The position numbers were made by a program, and so were the translations under genes. Positions 54,351-64,000 of a stretch of 64,000 nt of DNA are shown one piece after another. Positions within the stretch are counted from its first letter, which is position 1. Each line of letters opens with the position of its first letter. The stretch comes from Rhyacophila brunnea (lineage: Eukaryota > Arthropoda > Insecta > Trichoptera > Rhyacophilidae), in contig JAGYXB010001997.1 in assembly GCA_022495005.1 (NCBI GenBank), forward strand, positions 1,798,001 to 1,862,000, read 5' to 3'. The notes beneath the pieces were generated by a model, which saw nothing but the letters and a program-made list of their open reading frames with translations, did not search any database and had not been told where the DNA came from.

Positions 54351-54356
54351 GTTAGA

Positions 54357-54863
54357 CTTGTGTTTCCCAAACTTTCGACATATGTGTACCCATTCATTAG
54401 AATCAATGAGAAGGATGAAATTGTTTATATTGAGACAGATCATTATAATTTGGTTCCCTGGTTGTTAATTTTAATATGAGATGCGGTTCCACATCCAAAA
54501 GCCCGTTCCTTTTTTTGACTTAATGTCTACAAAATAATATGCTGAAAAAGTAACTTCACATAGATGCAAAGATGTATTTCAGGACTTTCTCTGTTAAAAC
54601 AGGATACACATGTTGCATTTGCAACCAGAATGGTGTTGAAGTAAACTCTTTATATTTATTTTTCAAGAATCCATCTGAAGCTAATTCCGACAATAATAAT
54701 TGCTCTTCTTCCGCATGCGATAAACCTTCTAGTATGGATGTTGTATTGATGTCGTATTAACGCTTGTTGTACCAGGCGCAGCCAAAGCCTGGTGCAGCGC
54801 GTACCCCCACCAAACTCTTCCCGTACCCCAGGGGGTACGCGTACCACAGTTTGGGAAACACTG
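54357..54863. mobile_element. hAT-type MITE (CAGTGTTTCCCAAACT ends)
   Basis: The left end is CTTGTGTTTCCCAAACT (first bases changed); the right end AGTTTGGGAAACACTG is intact. GTGTACCC / GGGTACGC motifs lie inside both ends. The target duplication is not clear. Confidence 0.7.
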
Positions 54864-54878
54864 CCTAGAGGATCATAA

Positions 54879-56463
54879 TATGGGTCTCTACAGAGTGGAG
54901 GTTGTATTAACAGATTTGTTTTTATGAGAAATTGATGTTAGCCACTTGCTCAACTTATTAGGTTCATACTCTGACTCCAAACACAAATTGAAAAACAATT
55001 CGGGATTCGAATCTTGGACCCACGCCATTTTAAAACAACGCTTAAGGGGGGACATGCTCGTCGAAGGTCAAAATTGAGTTTTTATTGTATTTTCAAACCA
55101 TGATCCTGGACACTCCTTAAACGTTGTAGATAATCTATTTATATAATTTTGAAGCCTAATTATCCTTTATAGTTATTTTAAACATTTGATGACTGCATAA
55201 AGTATTTTTGTTACATGAAATAGTATTCTTTTAAACCTCTCGCTCTAATGTTTTAGAATATAGTCATATTTCGGTACATAACTGTGCAGTGGTGTTAAGA
55301 TTTTTTACATTTATTAATTTTTAAACGCATTTATAAAACCATTAGTATAATTTAATGCGAGATAATTTTTGTAAAATATTCACGATAAAAAATTATATTG
55401 ATAATCTCTGTGATCCCAAATTTGACAAGAATTAAGCATTTTATTATTCAAAAAATCGGCAAAATTAACACATTTGAAGATGATTCTAAACATACTTATT
55501 ATAAGATATGTCTTTGACCATTCAAGCGTGATAAACATCTTATGAATAATGATTGCTTTATAATAATTATTGACCTAAGAATAAGGTAGTGTTTTTTTGA
55601 AATACGCCATTTCTTTTGTCATTCCCCAGTGGTTAAGCTACAACATACGGCCGTAGCCATAAATTGACAAACTATAATTGAAGTAGGAATTAAAATGATA
55701 TTAACGCGCGTGTTTGAACATGTACCGTTTAAAAAAAAATAAAAAAAAATTCGGTTAGGTACATGTTCAAACACGCGCGTTAACATAATTATACTCCCTA
55801 CTTTAATTATAGTTTGTCATTTTATGGCTACGGCTGTATGTTGTAGCTTTACCACTGGGGAATGACAAAAGAAATGGCGTATTTCAAAAAAACACTACCT
55901 TATTCTTAGGTCAATAATTATTATAAAGCAATCATTATTCATAAGATGTTTATCACACTTGAATGGTCAAAGACATAGCTTATAATAAATATCTTTAGAA
56001 TCATCTTCAAATATGTAAATCTTGCTGATTTTTTGAATAATAAAATGCCTAATTCTTGTCAAATTTGGGATCACAGAGATTATCAATATAATTTTTTATC
56101 GTGAATATTTTACAAAAATTATCTTGTAATAAATTATACTAATGGTTTTAATAATGCGTTTAAAAATTAATAAAAGTTAAAAATCTTTACACCACTGCAC
56201 AGTTATGTACCGAAATATGACTATATTCTAAAACATTAGAGCGAGAGGTTTAAAAGAATACGATTTTATGTAACAAAAATACTTTATGCAGTCAATAAAT
56301 GTTTAAAATACATATGAGGGATAATAAGGCTTCAAAATTATATAAATAGATTATCTACAACGTTTAAGGAGTGTCCAGGATCATGGTTTGAAAATACAAT
56401 AAAAACTCAATTTTGACCTTCGACGAGCATGTCCCCCCTTAAGCCGCTCGGCCATCGTGAGCG
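54879..56463 (-). mobile_element. tRNA-derived SINE split by a palindromic element
   Basis: The head lies at 56463-56443 on minus (CTCACGATGGCCGAGCGGC, a clear A-box) and is continued after the insertion at 55041-54879 (CGTGGGTCCAAGATTCGAAT, the B-box, then the SINE body shared with 2255 and 20171). Joining GAGCGGC-TTAA-GCG recreates a normal tRNA-like A-box region, so the palindrome entered at this TTAA. Confidence 0.8.
55046..56438. mobile_element. 1.4-kb palindromic TTAA element
   Basis: TTAA-GGGGGGACATGCTCG at the left is mirrored by CGAGCATGTCCCCCC-TTAA at the right. The TTAA copies at 55042-55045 and 56439-56442 are the target duplication. The two arms of about 680 bp are almost identical inverted copies down to a centre near 55742, with only about 30 bp (A-rich) between GAACATGTACC and GGTACATGTTC. 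TTAA insertion is a piggyBac-type habit, but the ends do not let me name the superfamily. Confidence 0.9.
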
Positions 56464-56469
56464 TAATAC

Positions 56470-58375
56470 TATACACAGAGTGTATATGGCGGGGCAACGG
56501 GATGCTGACATGGCCTGGAATGACGGAAGAAGATTGGTGAGTGACAGGGATTCTTGGAGGTGCCGTTTAGTGTCCATATGCATCAACTAAAGACATAGCT
56601 AATTAAAGAAAAAGAAACTATCAATATATTGTAAATGTTAAATAAATGTATGTATCTTGGGAATTTATTATTATGCACGTTTTGGAATGTTTTATTTGAT
56701 TTAATCTAAAATTTTGTAGAAATGCTTGCGATTTTTCACATGTTGTGACCGATAGTAATTTATGGTTTGTTACAAATATTTTTTTTAAGCTTCATTTGTC
56801 ATATATTTACGGGTAGGTTACATCTTCGATAGAAGGCTGTCTTCAACGTTTTTGAATATATAATAACATTAAGTGATTCATATTTGTACAACACAATTCT
56901 GTGAAGATTAATTTATTATCTATATGTAATCAGAACAACATCTAAGTACACAAGTATCAGTAAAAAAGTAAAAGATTCTTGTGATTTGTTCACATCCCAT
57001 ACCTACCGATTCCGTTATCATATCAAATAATCAATAATTATCTTATCAAATTAGCAATAATGCTAAATCTACTTGAGGCAAAAGTACTTGTCTTATTATC
57101 ATCGATTTCCAGCGAATGACGATTGCGTTCAAATTTAAATGGTCTGCGTTGTCAAGCTAGCCTAGCTGGCTGGATTTAAAATATAATAGCAGCATACAAT
57201 AAAAATAAAAACAAAAGGTTTCAAATATATAGCTCCGTATTTTTCCAGCAGGCGCCTCCAGTAGATTGAGCATTCACTTGTGCTATGTGTGTTATTAAAA
57301 ACAGTAAAACATCGACAAGAAATCTCAAAAATAGTTTAATAGCTTACTGCTAATATCCTCTCTATCGTTTTTTTATCTCTAGGGGTTGTGACAACCATCT
57401 ACGGTCATTTTCTGAGCGACGAAGACTCGCCACCCTTCACTAAAACTACTCAGGGCAGATTGAGGACTGAACGCAAAAAAACAAACATTTTTTCGTATAA
57501 ATACTATATTTTCGAATAATTTTTACATAGATTTTTGTGGAAAAGTCAAAAAACAGAATTAGTTATTTTACACATTCATAAATAATTATACAATATTAAT
57601 TTTACACAATAACAGGTTGTAGTGATTGAATTCGCATTATTTTGCGGATTTTATGTGAATTGAGCTGTAAAAATTAAACCATATTTTTAATCTACTATAT
57701 ATTATTTATAGAGAAAATTAATTCAAAAGTTTCATAAAAAAAACCACATGACTAACTTCACGGCGTTGAGAATAACTACTACAATAAAAACTGTCTAACT
57801 GTCACTTGGTCATTTTTTATTTTAAAAAATTACAAGGAGAACTGACTATGTCAAATAGTTACTCAATTTAGTTTGGCAAAAAAATGTATTCTTATGCAGA
57901 TAGTCATTTTGACAAATTCAAAATATTACGTTTCCAGGCTGTAATTCAGTTGGTCATTTTTCCAGACAACCATTATGCTCAAAAAAATCCGTATGGACTG
58001 ACCGTCTGCCACGATTGCCAAAAGCTTATTATCAATGGTTAAAAATCACTTTTCTGGAATCGTGAATGGTCGTGAGTAAATTGAAACAATTCCTATTTTC
58101 GTCTGCCACGATTAACCTACAACCTCAGCAAAAATTGAGAGAGGACGATCGAGAACGTACGAAAATATCCGAAGATCCCGCCCGCTTTGCGAGTCACGGC
58201 ATCGTAGTTAGCCGTGCCATTTTGAACTTATCAATTCAACAGTCAACATTTCTCTGTCCAGTACTGTCAAAACTATCCACAAGATGGCAACAAATCAAAG
58301 ATGAAAAGTAATAATAATAATTATACAAAACTAAAGTATTTTCATATTAATACTATCTACCAAAGTTACTTGATG
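56470..58375. other. Non-coding interval
   Basis: No convincing gene. A plus-strand stretch after TTTTTTTATCTCTAG at 57379 stays open for about 44 codons (VVTTIYGHFLSDEDSPP..), but without supporting motif or partner exon. Confidence 0.4.
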
Positions 58376-58567
58376 GAATTTGAATTTAAATTCTAATGGA
58401 TTTTAGTTTTGTTTTATTCCATTTGAGTCGTTTCTTGCTACCCGGGTTTCGCCTTTCGTGTGTTTGGTGAGTGTAAACGGCGCTTGAAGATGCCGATATG
58501 CGAAACCAGGGTCGCAAAAAACGACTCAAATGGAATAGTACAAAACTTAAACCCATTAGAATTTAAA
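58376..58567. mobile_element. Foldback element, complete copy
   Basis: ATTCTAATGGATTTTAGTTT with ATTCCATTTGAGTCGTTTCT is mirrored by AACGACTCAAATGGAATAG and AACCCATTAGAATTTAAA. CCCGGGTTTCGCC pairs with GCGAAACCAGGG. The loop contains GGTGAGTGTAAACGGCGC. A half copy lies at 28250-28430. Confidence 0.75.
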
Positions 58568-59923
58568 GTATTTTCTATCCGTCAAATGACCGCGACTCGC
58601 TAGTTGTATAAAATATATTTATAGTTAGGTTTGACAGCTCAGTTTTCACGTAAAATTGCGAGGAAAAACTGTTCAGTGTAGCCACCAGTCTAACAAAGAA
58701 ATAGTTTTTGGTCAACCTATATTTTTAATAATAGCAACACTATGTTTATTTTAAAGCAAGGATCAATGCGACCGAATCGTTGCGTGTAATTGCTTATAGT
58801 GTAAAGCCGATTGGTCATGACTGTCGGCGTGGATCGTTGGATCTGGTTGGAGCTGCGCGTCTGTTGGTATAATTAAGCCTTTATGTTAGTAAGATGTTAG
58901 ATAGTCCAAGTTCGTAAAAAATGCACTTGGTCAATTTCTCTTGTATGACGACGATATCAGCAACTAATATTATGTAGTTAAAATAAAAAAAAATATTTTC
59001 TTCAAACAAAAAAATTATCTACGAGTTATTCAAAATTATAGAATATCTAATCCACTAACGTTCACAACATACCTACCTACAGTCCCTAATTTTTATTGAA
59101 AGATTCGTTCGCGATATAGCGTTATTTTATAACATACAATTCTTTTTTATATTAAATTTATTCAAAACCAAATCACTGTACAACAAATATCTGAACAATA
59201 TTACTATCATAATACACATACGAAATGCTTTTTTTTCAAAATTATTTTACACATTTTAATTTAAAGCGACATATTATATTAAAAGCGGACATCAATAATT
59301 TCGAGCATGTGTCTCATTTATGAATTGTCAGTCAGTACCAAACACATTGTATTATTACTTTTTTAATTGTTATTTTTTTTAAATTTAATATTTATATAAT
59401 ATAATAATTATAATATTAAAACACAGAACAGTTGTTTAAATATGATGACTCTACAAACAAAAACGGCAGTTTCCATTTTTTTTTTAAATTTTGGCAAGTC
59501 ATTAAAAGTGTACTATTTCTTTCTACAGATATAATTAATAAAATAAATATTAGTACTTTTACAAAATAATTTAAGAATATTTTTTTAGAAATAAGACATT
59601 TTAAATGACTAACCAACATTTTGCGAAAATGGAAACTGCCGCCATTGACTGTAGGCCTCTCATATATATATTTATATATTATTTTGTATTCATCTGCGTT
59701 AAAAAACAATCGTCACAAAATTTATATTGGTTCATTTGATTTCTATATGATAATTGTAATTGAGTTGTGGATTAATTATTAGTAGGACTTATTTTTTTCA
59801 AAAAAATTTGCATCTACATGTGATGATTAATAATATAAAAGTGATTTTATTCATTTAAATATTTCAATTACAGAAAATACTCTTACATATTTTTAAACCC
59901 ACCCTTCATATTATTATATACAT
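58568..59923. other. Non-coding interval
   Basis: AT-rich. The stretch 59455-59655 carries an imperfect inverted pair (AACGGCAGTTTCCATTTT / AAAATGGAAACTGCCGCC), which may be the ends of a 200-bp MITE. Confidence 0.4.
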
Positions 59924-60238
59924 CAGTGGCGAGTGGTTTATAGATGCTGTAAAGTGTAAAGGAATGTCATCCCCAGAAATAATCGAATAGTGTGTATTTT
60001 TTGTGCAATTGTATGGTAAGCATTACTTAACCTACAATTTCTGCATTGCATAAATATTTTTAAAAATCGCAAAGCTACTACTTCGCAATACCAAATACCG
60101 TATTATTACTTTATTGGGCGCACGCCAAGATTTAGATGACTCCAAAACCACACTAAGATAATATTATTATGTAGTAAATAGTAGACATATGTGTTTTTTA
60201 ACAGTATTACTGCAAACATACATCACCGCACGCCACTG
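59924..60238. mobile_element. hAT-type MITE (CAGTGGCG ends), worn
   Basis: The left end CAGTGGCGAGTGG and the right end CACCGCACGCCACTG are inverted copies with several changes. The flanks do not give a clear duplication. Confidence 0.55.
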
Positions 60239-60244
60239 ATCAAA

Positions 60245-63222
60245 TCGAATTGTTTGCAAACTAATTATATTGTTAACTGAAAGAAGATCACTAACTCAAT
60301 TTAGATAACGAATGTTTTAAAAAGTATCGTAATAATAACGAAAAAAATAATTATATATTATATCTGTAGTAAGTTTGCAAAACATGATAATATATGTCCG
60401 TCTTTTGGCAAATTGAGTTATCCATACCTTCAGACTCGTCTAAGTGAGATCTACAAGATATCAAAATATGGTATGTCTAGGTCTTATAGATTGGGAGAAT
60501 AATAAACTGTGGCAATATGTGTAATTATGTCCATTGTTTTAATTTCTTTCGAAGTTTAAAATTGCTCCTGAACACTTTAAAAAAACGGACATATCGTGTT
60601 TTGCCATCTTACTACAGATATTATGTGACTTAAAAATATTTTAGTTTAAAACATTCATTGCAATAAGTATACTGCATTATTACCAGTAATAAATACATTA
60701 TTCTTGCATTGACTATTTTTTATTTTCATTAATAATTTATTACTGACAAATCAATCTGAAGTTGAAAATATAAACCGTGTTTTTTTTTTACTTTCATGTA
60801 GTTAGATCAGGGGTTGGGGACCGGAGTAAAACACATTAAGGTTCAATAAATATTTAGGTACATAAAATTATACAAAAATAATTATTTGATAAGATGAGCA
60901 AATCTTAGCTGTAAAAATTTCTGAAATTCGCAATAATATCGGGTAAGAATTCCGACCGCACCCCATACCGAACGTCATTAATGACTCAGCAGCCGTCACA
61001 ACCACAAATTTATGAGACATACTGTCGTTTCACATGCAAGACTCTATTCTTAATATAAAGAGAATCAATAAAATTAAGTTTAAATGTTTTTTGAGTTTTC
61101 CAATTAATATTGTAAATAAATATATTATGTTACATACTTATAGTGATTCCAACCCCTAACTTACACGAACAAAAAATTATTTCTGAATATTTATTGTTAA
61201 CAGTCAAAGTTATTATTACAAATATATTGAATACGTAATGTTTTTTTCTGATTTTCCTAACTGGATTTAATTTTTTTACTGTCAAAAAATTAAATATTAA
61301 ATCTGTACCTTAGATATGAAAGCCTGGAAGTCACATATTCAATATTTTGCAGGAGAGCAGTTTTAACATAGTCAATCTAATCTAGTTACAATACTTACTT
61401 GCGTTCGAACTAAAACTCCGTATCTTGGACTTCCGCACTTTTGCAACTAACCTGCCATTAGTTATGCCAATTGGGAGGGCAATAACCATGTTTAATGAAA
61501 TCGCTTCGGATATTGATATATTCCACTTACGTGGACGTTGTTTTATAAGTTTTTAAGATAGGGTCTATCAAAGTTCACTCTGTGTGCTTCCATCTACTTT
61601 TATTTTGTTATTTACTTTATTTCTTTTCTTATTTTATTACTTATTGTATTATTAACTCACACTTCTCTGTATTATGTACACATATTTTATGTCATGTCAT
61701 GAACGCTTTGAATTTATAATTTGTTATGTTCATTATATGTAAAATAAATCAATTTTATTTGATTTGATTTGAATTAATATTTTTGTTCCAGCTTAAAAAT
61801 TAGTTAAATTGGACATCCACTCTTTCAGCTCTAACGTATAATAATTGGACTACCGTCGTTTTAGAAGCAAATATTTTGAAAATTTTCAGCATTAAGAGAA
61901 CGTGAATACACATTTAAATCTGTATACTTAACTAAAAATGATAAAAATGTAACTTCCGCACTTTTAGCTCTAAGGTACAGAAATATTATCTCCCAGCCTT
62001 ATATTTTTGTTAGTTTTAAAATTGCGTATGTAATAACTATGTATTTTGTTAAATAATGTTTTTTTTTTTAATATACATTGTTTATCAATAAGTCAGCAAG
62101 TTTATTTCTTATAAAAGTTACATGCGAGCTTAATTTAGATATCATCATAAAATTATAAAAAAGACAATCAGACAATTTTTTAGTTGAACTTTGCAAAATT
62201 GAAGATTTCATGTACTTATTTGAAACTTTTACCTTTTTTTTAGATATTCATATAACATATCTATGGGACAACATTTCGCTAGATGAAAGCGTAAGTCATG
62301 AATCGTGATACTAGTTAAAATAAGTATTTGTGTTTAGACAGGTTTTATTGAACTGAGGATTCCAAAGTATTCATATGTGGGATGCTGTACAGTAAAACGG
62401 GGTGAATAGACATGTCAATGACATGGTGAATAAAAACAGTTCCCAGAAAAAAGATTCAGAGTGATACAATTATTAAAATATTTAGGTTTGCATTCCAATA
62501 TGTAGGTATGTTATTTGACAGATAATTTATTTTTCTGGTTTATGGAAACTCCGATGGAACAGGAAACTTGACCGTTTGTTATTCATCAGACGTGAAAAAG
62601 TTTGTTGCGATTCGCATGTTTTGCGTGTCTGATAAAACTTTGTCGAACGTTTCAATTAAATAAGTAGGTACCTACTTTTGTTCCAGCTAATCCACTGATT
62701 AATGAAATAATACGGTTTATATTATTAAAATAAATATTTTTTATGTACATATTATCATGTTCTTTTTTATTATTAAAATTTGTAGTTTTCCGTTTCCGTT
62801 ACTATTCACCACATTTTGTTGGTTAATAGGAACAGATCATAATTTTGAGAAAATAGTGATGGCTAGTGAATAATGAACATTCCCATTAACTAACCGTATT
62901 GCTGAATTTGCAAATACAACTTTTGGCAAATAAATTTACATTTTCAGTCATCCAGCATAAGGTGTAAATTGAATATTAATTCTGAAAACGTTTTTATTCA
63001 CCCCGTTTTACTGTGTGTTTCATTACTGAAAATGAAAAATCAACAATCAACTTTTTTCTATGAATTCACATAATTATTTTATGATCTTGGATATTCATTA
63101 TACAGAAGCTTTTAGCTCTCAAGTACGGTTTGAGCTTGTTATCTTCAAAATATTTATGTATTTTATCTTGTCTCCTATACGTGTTATTGGGAACACGGAT
63201 TGCCGTGTCCTGATTGTCAACA
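60245..63222. other. Non-coding interval
   Basis: AT-rich, no genes seen. CAGGGGTTGGGGACC near 60808-60825 and CCAACCCCTAAC near 61150 could be ends of a worn hAT element, but the flanks do not match. Confidence 0.35.
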
Positions 63223-63320
63223 AGTTGCTGGCAACCTCATTAAATTTCACGATAATTATCATAATAATTTATATGACCATAAATTATTTTAATCGAAATT
63301 TAATGAGGTTGCCAGCAACT
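63223..63320. mobile_element. 98-bp inverted-repeat element
   Basis: AGTTGCTGGCAACCTCATTA continuing AATTTC is mirrored perfectly by GAAATT and TAATGAGGTTGCCAGCAACT, 26-bp arms around an AT-rich loop of about 46 bp. It could form a strong hairpin in RNA. Confidence 0.75.
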
Positions 63321-64000
63321 TTTTGCCAATATGGACACCGCTTTAGTTAAAATTCAGCCACATTTTTTTAGAGTCATCTTTTAACACCTTTGCACCAAAA
63401 TTGTGAAATGTTTTACTTTCACTTAGATGACGTTAACAGTATTAAGGAGGAGATCTACAATATTGAGGTTATAACGGCTTGGCGCCGATATCCAGGTTAC
63501 CAACTGAATGATTTTCAGATGAGTATCGATAAAGATAAATTAAATGCGTGAATAAATACAATGCTATTATGGTTTGAAACAGTAAAATGTTAAAAGAATA
63601 TCTTCAAAATAAGTTTACTTACATATTATATTAAATTATTATAATATAAAATATTATAAACAAGTAATATTATCAAGTTATCGTAGTACCTATATAGTGT
63701 TGTATGTAGTATATAGCTTTGGACTGGTTGAAACTATTCTTGTTTATTAAAAATAAAAGTACCCTTCATTGGAATTTTTAGATCATTCTGGTGTCCATGT
63801 GACGTGTGTCAAATAAGCAACACCTAATTACTAAAACCTGCAGTATTTCAAGTACGTTTGATTATTGATTAAACTTTGTTATTTCGAATATACTATATAA
63901 TATACTTCATTTTTGCAAAGTTCTAGTCTTTATTCTATATTAACATACATATAAGAAATTCGATTATCTCGACTATATGGTCATGTAAGAGGACAACAGA
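63321..64000. other. Non-coding interval
   Basis: AT-rich. Nothing recognised. Confidence 0.4.

Noticed and set aside
54202..54468. Overlapping frames on both strands near 54.3 kb
   Set aside because: They arise from inverted-repeat remnants; neither shows a protein motif.
57380..57515. Possible plus-strand exon after a polypyrimidine-AG
   Set aside because: No motif, no partner exon and no start; 44 open codons in AT-rich DNA are not enough.
60808..61160. hAT element with CAGGGGTTGGGGACC end
   Set aside because: The putative right end is a poor match and the flanks show no duplication.

Overview
The window looks like ordinary eukaryotic, almost certainly insect, nuclear DNA. It is AT-rich and gene-poor. 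It has spliced genes with GT-AG introns and a dense load of insect-type transposons: R1-clade and RTE-like non-LTR elements, hAT and Tigger DNA transposons, many MITEs, tRNA-derived SINEs and a Helitron-like repeat. A lepidopteran or hemipteran genome would fit; the sequence alone does not decide. There are no bacterial-type operons, rRNA genes, convincing functional tRNA genes or CRISPR arrays.

The only host genes I can reconstruct are two paralogous, minus-strand, spliced genes of the insect Ly6 / QVR (quiver-sleepless) type. Gene A (exons 21197-21140, 19204-18161, 15777-15569) joins in frame to a 436-residue GPI-anchored-looking protein. It has a signal peptide, a ten-cysteine Ly6-like set, and a very long Thr-rich mucin-like array (23 exact-phase 30-bp units plus 39-bp units) inserted between the two halves of the cysteine domain. 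Gene B (40538-40143 and 28178-27955, first exon not found) has the same exon phases and the same architecture with a shorter, non-repetitive Thr-rich insert. It carries an in-frame TAA in that insert and a roughly 12-kb intron filled by retroelements.

Layout. 1-15.1 kb is non-coding with MITEs, SINE remnants, a hAT element holding a nested MITE, and tandem copies of an RTE-like 3' tail. 15.5-21.2 kb is gene A, with a decayed RTE-like reverse transcriptase in intron 2. 22-27.8 kb holds an RTE 3' end and MITEs. 27.9-40.5 kb is gene B. Inside its intron lie a nearly complete R1-clade element (about 29.5-36.1 kb, with ORF1, endonuclease and RT) and a separate GC-rich gag-like ORF on the opposite strand (36.1-37.7 kb). 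42.1-47.7 kb is a second, 5'-truncated R1 copy, broken by a Tigger-like element and by a hAT MITE that itself contains a third element. All three insertions can be resolved to the base by their target-site duplications. 48-64 kb is non-coding, with palindromic MITEs, a Helitron-like tandem repeat, several hAT MITEs and a 1.4-kb near-perfect palindrome inserted at a TTAA in the A-box of a SINE.

Most long open frames not listed here are shadows of the Thr-repeat array or of the retrotransposon ORFs. All family names come from motif recognition by eye; no database search was possible.
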